Shown: one piece after another, positions 21,796 through 28,815 of the stretch
Numbering within the stretch: the stretch's first letter is position 1
How the letters are laid out: every line of letters starts with the position of its first letter
Origin: an uncultured Oscillibacter sp.
GTDB lineage: Bacteria > Bacillota > Clostridia > Oscillospirales > Oscillospiraceae
Direction of reading: 5' to 3'
Length of the DNA: 32,211 bases
Assembly: GCA_947244595.1 (NCBI GenBank)
Contig: CAMXKT010000010.1
Location: 1 to 32,211, forward strand
The notes under the pieces: model-generated
Told to the model about the DNA's origin: nothing
Seen by the model: only the letters and a program-made list of their open reading frames with translations
The model's database searches: none
Program-made: the position numbers and the translations under genes

Positions 21796-23895
21796 ATGAA
21801 GAAGAAACTGTTATCCCTGGCCCTGGTCTTAGCCATGGCCTTGACCCTGCTGCCCACCGCGGCTCTTGCGGCGCAAACACATAGTGCTGCTGATTGTCAG
21901 GGTAGTGTTCCCCAAGACGCTACCTGGACCAGCGCGGGCGCATCTGGCCACACAACCAGCTGCTCAGAAACAGGTTGCACGATTACCGATGACCACACCT
22001 TTGGTAATTGGGCAGATAGCAAGCGGACCTGCGCTGTGTGTAGTTACGAAGAGACCTGCACTCACGCCATGAAAACATGGGCAGTCGACACTGACGCCAC
22101 GAAATGCAAGGAGACCTGCGATACCTGTGGAACGGTAACGACAGCGGCCACGGCCCACGTGTATGATAAGACTGCTGCAACCCCCACCGGAAAATGCACC
22201 CACTGCCAAACTGCACATGCGACCCACTCCTATCCCGACAAAGAAGCCACCAGCCCCAGCGGAAAATGCAATGACTGCGGTAAAGCCTGTGATCATGGTG
22301 CCACTGCGGCGGGTGCAAAGTGCACCACCTGCGGCGTGACAAAGCCCGCCGAGGCCAAGGCTGTCACCGCCTTTACCGTCACTCCCCCCACAAGCGTCAA
22401 AGCCGAAGGCGCTGCAGTTTTTACCATCGCCACGGCCTCCACGTCTGAGGGAGAGAGCGCCGACGCCAAAGCCGCCCTGAGCGTGAAAAGCGTTACCTGG
22501 AAGCAGAATGACCAGGCTATTACTACTCAGCCCGCTCTCGGCAAGGCCCCCGCTACGCCTGGCGACTACGCCGTGGAAGTTCTTGCGCAATCCGGTAACA
22601 CTGCCGCTTTCACGATTACAGACAGCGTGAAAGCGACCGTCGCAAAAGTTACCGTTGGTCCCAAGGACACCACCCCCACGACTCCGACGACTCCGACGAC
22701 CCCCGAGCCCCCGAAGGACGAGAACAAGGCTCCCTCCACCAACTCCCAGGGCATCCCCGTGGCCTCCGAGGTCTCCACCTCCAAGCAGGCGGACCAGGCC
22801 ATCGGCATCCTGAAAAACAGCAACGCCAACACCCTCCAGGAAAACCTGCTGAAGAGCGACTCCGCCCTCAGCTCCTTCCAGTCCCTGGAATCCGCCGTTC
22901 AGGTGGCCAAGAATGTCCGCGTTGAGGTGGAAGTGGACCGGGCCGGAGCCCCCAGCGCCGTCCGCGGCGGCGTGGCCGTCAGCGGCGCGGCCTTCAACGC
23001 CTCCAGCTCCAACACCACCGTCAAGCTGGTGGTGAACGCTCCCTCCCAGGCCTACTCCGTCTCCTCCGGCTATCAGGTCAGCATGACCCTTACCGGCGTT
23101 TCCAACCCCGCCAAGCTGGACGTGCCCGTCGTGCTCACCCTGCCCCTGCCCTCCGACGTGCGCTCCGACCGTGTGGTGGTTCTCCACTATCACGGCGGCA
23201 GCTCCTCCCCCGACGTCATCGTCCCCGTGGTGAACGGCAATTACATCCGCTTCACGGTCACCGGTTTCAGTGACTTCGTGGTCACCGACGAGGGCGCGGC
23301 TCCCCAGCGGGGCACCAGCTCCGGCTTTGTCACCGTGAACTCCAAGAAGAACGACTCCGGCCTGGACAGCGCCACCCTGGCGGCCATTGCCGGAATGCTG
23401 ACCGGCGACGGCGTGTTCGCCGACGTGCCCAAGGAGCATTGGGCGGCGAAGGAGATCCGCTGGGCCCGCGACGGCGGCCTGATGAGCGGCTATGGAACCG
23501 GCGCTTTCGGTCCCAACGGAGCCACTACCCGCCAGCAGCTGTGGATGGTCCTGGCCCGTCTGGACGGCCTGCGTCCCGCGGACATGTCCGTGGCCCGGAC
23601 GTGGGCGATGAACGCCGGCGTGTCCGACGGCACGAACCCCAACGGGGCTCTGAGCCGCCAGCAGCTGGTGACGATGCTGTACCGGTTTGCCAAGACCAAG
23701 GGTGTGGACGTGTCTGCGTCCGCGAAGCTGGGCTCCTACGCGGACGGGGCGAAGGTCGCCTCCTACGCGAAGGACGCCATGAGCTGGGCCGTGGGCAAGG
23801 GCATTGTGACCGGCTCCGGCAGCAAGCTGAATCCCGAGGGCACCGCCACCCGCGCCCACTTCGCCGTCTTCCTGTATCGCTACAGCAACGGCTGA
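21796..23895 (+). CDS. Secreted SLH-domain surface protein with Cys-rich N-terminus
   Basis: 699 aa. Signal peptide MKKKLLSLALVLAMALTLLP with cleavage after TAALA. Residues about 30-190 hold repeated Cys-X2-Cys pairs (CAVC, CDTC, CTHC, CNDC, CTTC) separated by short His/Thr-rich spacers, a zinc-ribbon-like array. Then come an Ig-like beta region, a Thr-Pro linker (TTPTTPTTPTTPEPP), a beta-rich domain (370-530) and SLH repeats from about 540 to the end (FADVPKEHWAAKEI, GALSRQQLVTMLYRFA, GTATRAHFAVFLYRYSNG). It should be anchored to the cell wall. The coding sequence before the linker is less GC-rich and uses more varied codons than the rest, suggesting domain exchange. The last 54 bases equal the partial gene at 1-55. 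ATG is supported by AAGGAG nine bases upstream. Confidence 0.9.
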   Translation: MKKKLLSLALVLAMALTLLPTAALAAQTHSAADCQGSVPQDATWTSAGASGHTTSCSETGCTITDDHTFGNWADSKRTCAVCSYEETCTHAMKTWAVDTDATKCKETCDTCGTVTTAATAHVYDKTAATPTGKCTHCQTAHATHSYPDKEATSPSGKCNDCGKACDHGATAAGAKCTTCGVTKPAEAKAVTAFTVTPPTSVKAEGAAVFTIATASTSEGESADAKAALSVKSVTWKQNDQAITTQPALGKAPATPGDYAVEVLAQSGNTAAFTITDSVKATVAKVTVGPKDTTPTTPTTPTTPEPPKDENKAPSTNSQGIPVASEVSTSKQADQAIGILKNSNANTLQENLLKSDSALSSFQSLESAVQVAKNVRVEVEVDRAGAPSAVRGGVAVSGAAFNASSSNTTVKLVVNAPSQAYSVSSGYQVSMTLTGVSNPAKLDVPVVLTLPLPSDVRSDRVVVLHYHGGSSSPDVIVPVVNGNYIRFTVTGFSDFVVTDEGAAPQRGTSSGFVTVNSKKNDSGLDSATLAAIAGMLTGDGVFADVPKEHWAAKEIRWARDGGLMSGYGTGAFGPNGATTRQQLWMVLARLDGLRPADMSVARTWAMNAGVSDGTNPNGALSRQQLVTMLYRFAKTKGVDVSASAKLGSYADGAKVASYAKDAMSWAVGKGIVTGSGSKLNPEGTATRAHFAVFLYRYSNG

Positions 23896-23932
23896 TCAAC
23901 CCAAAAAATCTTACCTTCAAATAACAGTACCC

Positions 23933-23966
23933 GGGAAAGGGGGAGGCGCAAGCCTCCCCCTTTCCC
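23933..23966 (+). terminator. Hairpin terminator of the SLH gene
   Basis: A perfect 15-bp stem, GGGAAAGGGGGAGGC / GCCTCCCCCTTTCCC, closed by a GCAA (GNRA-type) tetraloop. It is related to the hairpin at 91-124, so the duplicated unit includes the terminator. The T-run is poor. Confidence 0.7.
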
Positions 23967-24054
23967 GTTCCATTGTCATCAAAAAATTACCACTTCTAAA
24001 ACCGCCGTCCCCGGGGAATCTAAAAACGATCTTGACAGGATTGGAGGGATTCCC

Positions 24055-24270
24055 ATGGTAATCGACAAGATCGCCGTCCTGCTGGCCGTCATCGGCGCGC
24101 TGAATTGGGGCGGTATCGGCCTCTTCGGCTTTGACGCCGTGGCCTGGCTGTTCGGCGGGCAGATGGCGGTGTTTTCCCGGATCATCTACGCCCTGGTGGG
24201 TCTGGCGGGCCTGTGGTGCCTGACGCTGCTGTTCCGCTTGGACCGGGAGACCGCGGCCAACCCGGCATAA
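24055..24270 (+). CDS. DUF378 family small membrane protein
   Basis: 71 aa with two hydrophobic segments (about residues 4-28 and 40-60). The start VIDKIAVLLAVIGALNWGGIGLFGFD carries the ALNWG and GLFGFD motifs of the DUF378/YuzA family. Family members are small two-helix membrane proteins of unknown role. GGAGGG seven bases before ATG supports the start. It is transcribed alone; the stop codon lies inside the stem of its terminator. No clear promoter is visible: a TTGACA at 24033 is too close to the start codon. Confidence 0.9.
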   Translation: MVIDKIAVLLAVIGALNWGGIGLFGFDAVAWLFGGQMAVFSRIIYALVGLAGLWCLTLLFRLDRETAANPA

Positions 24271-24306
24271 AAAAGCCCCCTTGGGGGGCTTTTTTTATGC
24301 CGGGTT
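24259..24306 (+). terminator. Extended terminator overlapping the DUF378 stop codon
   Basis: AACCCGGCATAAAAAAGCCCCC pairs with GGGGGCTTTTTTTATGCCGGGTT over about 22 bp with one bulged T. The core GCCCCC/GGGGGC followed by seven T is a normal intrinsic terminator, but the stem continues outward through the last codons (AAC CCG GCA TAA) of the gene. Confidence 0.85.
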
Positions 24307-24379
24307 GGGTTTTCAGAACTTCAAAAAGTTCTGAAAACCCATTGATTGAAATAGTGCAGGAAACCCCTCCTGGGTTTCC
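24307..24379 (+). repeat. Two further hairpins after the terminator
   Basis: A perfect 15-bp stem GGGTTTTCAGAACTT/AAGTTCTGAAAACCC with loop CAAA (24307-24340), then GGAAACCC/GGGTTTCC with loop CTCCT (24359-24379). With the terminator before them they form a row of three hairpins. A further 90 bases lead to the promoter of the aminopeptidase gene. Confidence 0.7.
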
Positions 24380-24473
24380 CGCACACACCCTTCCTTCCCG
24401 TTGTGGAGCCTGCACCCCTGTGCTGGCCATTCTCCCGGTTCATGAACATTTTAAAAACCCCTCCCGCCCCTCC

Positions 24474-24502
24474 TTTACTTCTTGTCTCAAATGCTCTATA
24501 AT
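24474..24502 (+). promoter_or_regulatory. Probable promoter of the aminopeptidase operon
   Basis: TTTACT (24474-24479), 17-base spacer, TATAAT (24497-24502). The start codon lies 44 bases downstream, with AGGAAGGA between. Confidence 0.7.
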
Positions 24503-24545
24503 CGCACATAATGTACCATATAAATGGAAAGGAAGGACCCATAAA

Positions 24546-25778
24546 ATGGAAGACAAACTGCGCGAATACGCCCGCCTGCTGGTCCGGGTGGGCTTGAACC
24601 CCTATCCGGGCCAGCGGATGGTCATCTCCTCCCCGGTGGAGTGCGCCCCCTTTGCCCGCCTCTGCGCGGAAGAGGCCTATGACGCGGGCTGCTGCGAAGT
24701 GGTCATGAACTGGACCGACGACGCCATGACCCGCATGAAGTATCTCCACGCTGCGGAGGAGGTCTTCGACACGGTGCCTCTCTGGCGGCGGCACTTCTTC
24801 AATGACCAGGCCCTGGAGGGCACGGCCTATCTGGCCATCTCCGCCAGCGACCCGGAGAACCTGAAAGGCGTGGCCTCGGACCGGATTATCCGGGCCCAGC
24901 GGGCCAGCGGCAAGGCCCTCAAGGACTTCGACCGCCTCCAGATGTGCGGCGGCTTCCCCTGGTGCATCGCCTCCATCCCCATTCCGTCGTGGGCGGCGCG
25001 GGTCTTCCCGGACAAGGGGGAGGACGAGGCCGTCCGGGCCCTCTGGGACGCCATTTTCCAGGCCGTCCGGGTCACCGGGGACGGCAAGGCCGTGGAGCGC
25101 TGGCAGGAGCACCTGGAGACTCTGGAACGCCGCCTGGAAAAACTGAACGCCCTGAATTTGAAATCCCTCCATTACACCAACTCCCTGGGCACAGACCTGA
25201 CCGTGGAGCTGCCCGAGGGCCATATCTGGGAGTCCGGCGGGGACCATACCCTCTCCGGCCGGAGCTATATTGCCAACATCCCCACGGAGGAGATCTTTAC
25301 CTCCCCCCTGAAGACGGGCTCCAACGGCGTGGTGTACGCCTCCATGCCCCTGGTCCACGACGGCAACGTCATCGACAAATTCCACTTCGTGGTGAAGGAG
25401 GGGAAGATCGTGGAGGTCCACGCGGAGCAGGGAGAAGAGACCCTGAAAGCCGCCGTTGGCGTGGACGAGGGGGCGGCCTACTTCGGCGAGGCGGCCTTGG
25501 TCCCCTACGACAGCCCGATTTCCAACCAGAACCTCTTGTTCTACAACACGCTTTTTGACGAGAACGCCGCCTGCCACATCGCCTTCGGGGAGGCCTACCC
25601 CTGCCTGGAGGGCGGACAGAAAATGACCAAGGACGAGCTGAAACAGCGGGGCCTCAACGACTCCATCACCCACGTGGATTTCATGATCGGCACGGCGGAT
25701 CTCTCCATCGTGGGGACCACCCGGGACGGCAGAGAGGTTCCCATCTTCATCGACGGCAACTTCACATCTGAATTTTGA
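24546..25778 (+). CDS. M29 family metallo-aminopeptidase (AmpS/PepS-like)
   Basis: 410 aa, cytoplasmic, no signal peptide. M29 peptidases remove N-terminal amino acids with two metal ions. The C-terminal half carries the family residues: IPTEEIFTSP (E248/E249), YFGEAALVP (E315), ENAACHIAFGEAYP (H344) and THVDFMIGT (H376, D378). The N-terminal half (YARLLVRVGLNPYPGQRM, then VISSPVECAPFARLCAEEAYDAG) is also standard, and total length is normal for the family. ATG is supported by AGGAAGGA upstream; the reading frame is open further upstream, but that part crosses the hairpins and promoter. It is followed after 37 bases by the carbonic-anhydrase-like gene, probably one transcript. Confidence 0.93.
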   Translation: MEDKLREYARLLVRVGLNPYPGQRMVISSPVECAPFARLCAEEAYDAGCCEVVMNWTDDAMTRMKYLHAAEEVFDTVPLWRRHFFNDQALEGTAYLAISASDPENLKGVASDRIIRAQRASGKALKDFDRLQMCGGFPWCIASIPIPSWAARVFPDKGEDEAVRALWDAIFQAVRVTGDGKAVERWQEHLETLERRLEKLNALNLKSLHYTNSLGTDLTVELPEGHIWESGGDHTLSGRSYIANIPTEEIFTSPLKTGSNGVVYASMPLVHDGNVIDKFHFVVKEGKIVEVHAEQGEETLKAAVGVDEGAAYFGEAALVPYDSPISNQNLLFYNTLFDENAACHIAFGEAYPCLEGGQKMTKDELKQRGLNDSITHVDFMIGTADLSIVGTTRDGREVPIFIDGNFTSEF

Positions 25779-25815
25779 CCCCCGCAAATCACATACAAGA
25801 AATGAGGAAATCACT

Positions 25816-26298
25816 ATGGCAGTAAAATTACAGGAGACCACCCCCGACGTCCTGATCTGCGACGGCGCCAAGGTCAGCGGCGACGTGACCCTGGCTAAGG
25901 GCGTCAGCGTCTGGTATAACGCCGTCCTCCGGGGGGACGACGGGGCCATCACCGTAGGGGAGAACACCAACATCCAGGACTGCGCCGTCCTCCACGAGGA
26001 AACCCGGGTGGGCGCGGGCTGCACCATCGGCCACGGGGCCATTGTCCACGGCTGCACCGTAGGGGACAACGTCCTAGTGGGCATGGGCACAGTGATTCTG
26101 AACGGCGCGAAGATCGGGGATGGCTGCATCGTGGGGGCCGGGGCCCTGGTGACGGGGAAGATGGACGCCCCCGCCGGGTCCATGATCTTAGGAAGCCCCG
26201 CCAAGGTGGTCCGCCCCCTGACGGAGGCGGAGATCGAGAGCAATCGGGAATCCGCCCGGGGCTACCTGCGGACGGCGGAAGAGTACCGCCGGGGCTGA
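25816..26298 (+). CDS. Gamma-carbonic-anhydrase-like protein (left-handed beta-helix)
   Basis: 160 aa made of hexapeptide repeats (VSGDVTLAKGVSVWYNAVLRG, NIQDCAVLHEETRVGAG) forming a left-handed beta-helix, followed by a C-terminal helix (TEAEIESNRESARGYLRTAEEY). The three metal-binding histidines of gamma carbonic anhydrases are present, one in AVLHEE and two in IGHGAIVHGC. The protein belongs to the YrdA/PaaY/CaiE-like group; true carbonic anhydrase activity is not certain for these. GAGGAAA before ATG supports the start. It starts 37 bases after the aminopeptidase and is followed after three bases by the transporter. Confidence 0.9.
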   Translation: MAVKLQETTPDVLICDGAKVSGDVTLAKGVSVWYNAVLRGDDGAITVGENTNIQDCAVLHEETRVGAGCTIGHGAIVHGCTVGDNVLVGMGTVILNGAKIGDGCIVGAGALVTGKMDAPAGSMILGSPAKVVRPLTEAEIESNRESARGYLRTAEEYRRG

Positions 26299-26301
26299 GC
26301 C

Positions 26302-27450
26302 ATGGACTGGAACCGGGAGCAAATCAAACAGCGCCTGCTGGTGGTCTGCGGCGGCGTGGCCTTCTTCTGCGCGTTGCAGAACCTCTCCGCCGTGACGGGG
26401 GCCGTCCGGTGGGTGCTGGGGGTCCTGTCCCCCTTCCTGGTGGGCGGGGCCATCGCCTTTATTTTAAATGTCCCCATGCGGGCCATTGAGGGCCATCTCC
26501 CCAGCGGCAGGCGCTGGAGGCCCCTCCGCCGCCCCCTGGCCCTGATCCTGACCCTGGCGGCGGTCATCGGTGTGGTAACCCTGGCGGTCTGCGTGGTCAG
26601 CCCCGGCGTGGCGGACGCCGTCCGGTCCGTCACCGGCCAGCTCCCCGCCGCCATGGACCGGGTGCAGAAGCAATTGGCGGAGCTGGAGTCCTGGCTTCCC
26701 CAGCTGGAGACCCTGGCGGCGGATTTTGAGATTGACTGGAAGGCCCTCTCGGAGAAGGCGGCCTCCCTGGTCCGGGACTGGGGCGGCGGGCTGGTGTCCT
26801 CCGGCGGTGTGTTCATCGGGGGCGTGGTCAGCGGCGTCAGCACCTTTGTCATCGGCCTGATCTTCTCCTTCTATGTCCTCTTGCAAAAGGAGCGCCTCAG
26901 CCGCCAGGGCCGTCAGGTCCTCTACGCCCTCTTCCCCGAGTCCTGGGCGGACCGGGCCCTGGAGGTCCTGCGCCTCGCGGGCCGCACCTTCTCCAGCTTT
27001 CTTTCCGGCCAGTGCGTGGAGGCGGTGATCCTGGGCTCCCTCTTCGTGGTGGCCATGACAGTCTGCCGCATGCCCTACGCCCTCTTGGTAGGCGTCCTCA
27101 TCGCCCTGACGGCCCTGATCCCCGTGGTGGGGGCCTTCATCGGCTGCGTAGTGGGGGCCCTGCTCATCGCCGTGACGAACCCCTGGCAGGCGGTGGGCTT
27201 CATAGTCCTCTTCCTGGTCCTCCAGCAGATCGAGGGGAACCTGATCTACCCCCACGTGGTGGGCAATTCCGTGGGCCTGCCCTCCATCTGGGTGCTGGCG
27301 GCGGTGACCCTGGGCGGCAAGCTGATGGGCGTCGCCGGGATGCTGTTCTTCATTCCCCTCTGCTCGGTGTTCTACGCCCTCTTCCGGGGCTTTGTGAAGG
27401 AGCGGCTGAAAGTCCGCCATGTCCCCGCGAGAAAATGGAAAGACCCCTGA
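26302..27450 (+). CDS. AI-2E family membrane transporter
   Basis: 382 aa with about eight hydrophobic segments in the usual arrangement: two N-terminal helices (VCGGVAFFCALQNL, LSPFLVGGAIAFILNVP), a third (LALILTLAAVIGVVTLAVCV), a large soluble loop of about 80 residues, and a C-terminal bundle with LLVGVLIALTALIPVVGAFIG and IYPHVVGNSVGLPSIWVL. These last motifs are family signatures. Members include YdgG/TqsA-like exporters and sodium-proton antiporters, so the substrate is open. It begins three bases after the preceding stop and ends at a strong terminator. Confidence 0.9.
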   Translation: MDWNREQIKQRLLVVCGGVAFFCALQNLSAVTGAVRWVLGVLSPFLVGGAIAFILNVPMRAIEGHLPSGRRWRPLRRPLALILTLAAVIGVVTLAVCVVSPGVADAVRSVTGQLPAAMDRVQKQLAELESWLPQLETLAADFEIDWKALSEKAASLVRDWGGGLVSSGGVFIGGVVSGVSTFVIGLIFSFYVLLQKERLSRQGRQVLYALFPESWADRALEVLRLAGRTFSSFLSGQCVEAVILGSLFVVAMTVCRMPYALLVGVLIALTALIPVVGAFIGCVVGALLIAVTNPWQAVGFIVLFLVLQQIEGNLIYPHVVGNSVGLPSIWVLAAVTLGGKLMGVAGMLFFIPLCSVFYALFRGFVKERLKVRHVPARKWKDP

Positions 27451-27456
27451 ACAACC

Positions 27457-27486
27457 CCCTCCGAAAAATTTCGGAGGGTTTTTTTT
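27457..27486 (+). terminator. Rho-independent terminator of the aminopeptidase operon
   Basis: CCCTCCGAAA-AA-TTTCGGAGGG followed by eight T, six bases after the transporter stop. Confidence 0.95.
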
Positions 27487-27496
27487 CAATTTTCTC

Positions 27497-27525
27497 TTGA
27501 CAACTTTCCTTGTCAGTGCTATCCT
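27497..27525 (+). promoter_or_regulatory. Promoter of the XRE-DUF3169 operon
   Basis: TTGACA (27497-27502), 17 bases, TATCCT (27520-27525) preceded by TGC (extended -10). The first operator overlaps the -35 box and spacer, so bound repressor would block RNA polymerase. Confidence 0.8.
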
Positions 27526-27569
27526 ATGATCGACAAGAATCCTTGTCAATATGACAATCCGCTTTGTCA
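27498..27569 (+). promoter_or_regulatory. Three tandem operators (T/C)GACAA-N6-TTGTCA
   Basis: O1 27498-27515: TGACAA CTTTCC TTGTCA. O2 27531-27548: CGACAA GAATCC TTGTCA. O3 27552-27569: TGACAA TCCGCT TTGTCA. All have six-base spacers; centres are 33 and 21 bases apart, about three and two helical turns. O1 covers the -35 region; O2 and O3 lie between promoter and start codon. The obvious ligand is the XRE protein encoded directly downstream, acting on its own operon. Confidence 0.8.
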
Positions 27570-27587
27570 AAGGAAAGGAGCTCAGCC

Positions 27588-27803
27588 ATGCCACTTTACA
27601 ACCGGCTGAAAGAGCACCGGGCCCGCCTGGGGGTGAACCAGCAGGAGCTGGGCCGTCTGGCGGGGGTCTCCCGGCAGACCATCAGCCAGATCGAGCGGGG
27701 AGATTACTCCCCCTCCGTGACGCTGGCCCTGAAGCTGGCAAAGATCTGCGGCGTGCGGGTCGAGGACATTTTTACCTATCAGGAGGAAGAGAGCCATGAG
27801 TAA
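27588..27803 (+). CDS. XRE-family HTH transcriptional regulator
   Basis: 71 aa, almost entirely one Cro/C1-type helix-turn-helix: RLKEHRARLGVNQQELGRLAGVSRQTISQIERGDYSPS, where QQELGRLAGVSRQTISQIE is the HTH core, then VTLALKLAKICGVRVEDIF. Such minimal regulators bind as dimers to palindromic operators. ATG at 27588 is chosen because AAAGGAG lies seven bases upstream; the frame is open eight codons further, over the operators. The stop overlaps the start of the membrane-protein gene by eight bases. The three operators upstream suggest autoregulation. XRE plus DUF3169 is a common pair in Firmicutes. Confidence 0.93.
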   Translation: MPLYNRLKEHRARLGVNQQELGRLAGVSRQTISQIERGDYSPSVTLALKLAKICGVRVEDIFTYQEEESHE

Positions 27804-28566
27804 AAAAGAGAAGGGCGAGAACCGGAAGGCCCTGCCCAAGTTCGCCGTGACCATGCTGGGGTCGCTGTTTGCCGGCGGCGTGCTGGGCTTTATCGTGGGG
27901 TGCAGCCGCGTTCTCGGCCCGGAGACTGCCGCCCTGGCGGAGGGGCTGAACCGGGCCCTGGAGGCCGCCACGCCCTGGGGCATCCCTGTGAGCTCCGTCC
28001 TGATCCTGGGAACCTGTTTCCTCCTCTACCGCTCCGCCGCGAGGAAGTACGCCGCCTGGGACGGCGGGGACGAGGACGAGACCTCGGAGTCCATTGAAGA
28101 GACGTTGAGCTGGGTCCTGCTTCTCAGCGCGGTCCAGTCGCTCATCAACTTCTTTTTCATGGCCGCCTTCTGCGTCTACTCCCTGGGTGAGAATGTCGGC
28201 GGCCTGGCTACGGTGGGGGTGTTCCTGGTGTCCTTCGGCTTTGTGATCTTCGCCCAGCAGAAGGCCGTGGACCTGGAACGGAAGATGAACCCGGAGAAGC
28301 ACGGCAGCGTCTACGACACGAAGTTCCAGAAAAAGTGGGTGGCCAGCTGCGACGAGTCGGAGCAGCGGCAGATCGGCCAGGCGAGCTACCGGGCCTACAT
28401 GGTCACCGGCCGGTTCTGTATCGGGCTTTGGCTGGTCCTGGTGGTGCTGAGCCTGGTCTTTGAGATCAGCCTGCTGCCGGTGTTCGTCCTGCTGGTGGTC
28501 TGGGGGGTCCTGCAGGTGACCTACGCCCTGGAGTGCATCCGGCTGTCGAGAAGACCGTCCCCTTAA
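27796..28566 (+). CDS. DUF3169 family membrane protein
   Basis: 256 aa with about six hydrophobic segments (FAVTMLGSLFAGGVLGFIVG, WGIPVSSVLILGTCFLLY, a pair near 110-155, and two near 210-245). The cytoplasmic loop has LERKMNPEKHGSVYDTKFQKKWVASCDESEQRQIGQASY split by charged residues, the KMNPEK...YD..F.KKW..SCDE..Q pattern of DUF3169 proteins. The function of the family is unknown; members are usually encoded with a small XRE regulator, as here. It overlaps that gene by eight bases and is co-translated. No T-run terminator follows; an inverted repeat at 28574-28612 does. Confidence 0.88.
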   Translation: MSKKEKGENRKALPKFAVTMLGSLFAGGVLGFIVGCSRVLGPETAALAEGLNRALEAATPWGIPVSSVLILGTCFLLYRSAARKYAAWDGGDEDETSESIEETLSWVLLLSAVQSLINFFFMAAFCVYSLGENVGGLATVGVFLVSFGFVIFAQQKAVDLERKMNPEKHGSVYDTKFQKKWVASCDESEQRQIGQASYRAYMVTGRFCIGLWLVLVVLSLVFEISLLPVFVLLVVWGVLQVTYALECIRLSRRPSP

Positions 28567-28573
28567 AATAAAC

Positions 28574-28629
28574 ATTGGCTGTCGGCGGCGAACGTCCCGC
28601 TTGACAGCCAATACTAAAGTTGCTATACT
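28574..28629 (+). promoter_or_regulatory. Strong promoter of small RNA locus B, -35 box inside an inverted repeat
   Basis: TTGACA (28601-28606), 17 bases, TATACT (28624-28629) with extended TGC. ATTGGCTGTC (28574-28583) is perfectly complementary to GACAGCCAAT (28603-28612), so the -35 box lies in the right arm of a dyad. The dyad may end the upstream operon or bind a regulator. Confidence 0.85.
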
Positions 28630-28635
28630 ATAAGA

Positions 28636-28726
28636 AAGGGAACGCCGTGCAAGGCGGCTGGCCCGTTAGAGCTTCCTAGTAAAGTCTAAGAAACCGTCAC
28701 TTGCCAGAGTGGCGGTTTCTGCTTTT
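28636..28726 (+). ncRNA. Putative antisense RNA (type I antitoxin), locus B
   Basis: A predicted RNA of about 90 bases. The 5' region AAGGGAACGCCG folds with GGCGGCTGGCCC. TTAGA pairs with TCTAA around a loop. The terminator is GAAACCGTCAC / GTGGCGGTTTC with loop TTGCCAGA, then TGCTTTT. The 3' end lies opposite the last ten codons and stop of the 25-aa peptide gene on the minus strand, so the RNA can base-pair with the 3' part of the peptide mRNA, as RatA does with txpA. It resembles locus A at 21207-21301. Confidence 0.65.
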
Positions 28727-28774
28727 CACAATAATCGTCACCACGAAGGCGCCGATATGTAATGTGATTCGCAT
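28697..28774 (-). CDS. 25-aa hydrophobic peptide, candidate type I toxin
   Basis: Translates to a peptide that begins MRITLHIGAFVVTIIV and ends KSRNRHSGK: a hydrophobic stretch followed by a short basic tail, the usual build of type I toxins and other small membrane-active peptides. AAAGGAGGTGA, a near-perfect complement of the 16S rRNA 3' end, lies five bases before ATG, far stronger than most ribosome sites here. That site can be closed in a hairpin (28781-28799). The last codons overlap the terminator of the convergent RNA. It is too short for most gene callers. I infer a toxin from architecture; I do not recognise the sequence as a named family. Confidence 0.65.
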   Translation of the reverse strand: MRITLHIGAFVVTIIVKSRNRHSGK

Positions 28775-28780
28775 CGGCCT

Positions 28781-28799
28781 CACCTCCTTTCGGAGAGTG
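28781..28799 (-). promoter_or_regulatory. Hairpin hiding the ribosome site of the candidate toxin
   Basis: On the minus-strand RNA, CACUCUCC-GAAA-GGAGGUG folds into a seven-pair stem with one bulged U and a GAAA tetraloop. It covers the core GGAGGUG of the ribosome site. SD masking of this kind is common in type I toxin mRNAs. Confidence 0.6.
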
Positions 28800-28815
28800 T
28801 AGCCAGCATCTCGGC

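Noticed and set aside
24033..24038. TTGACA as -35 box of the DUF378 gene
   Set aside because: It is only about 20 bases from the start codon, leaving no space for a -10 box and start site.
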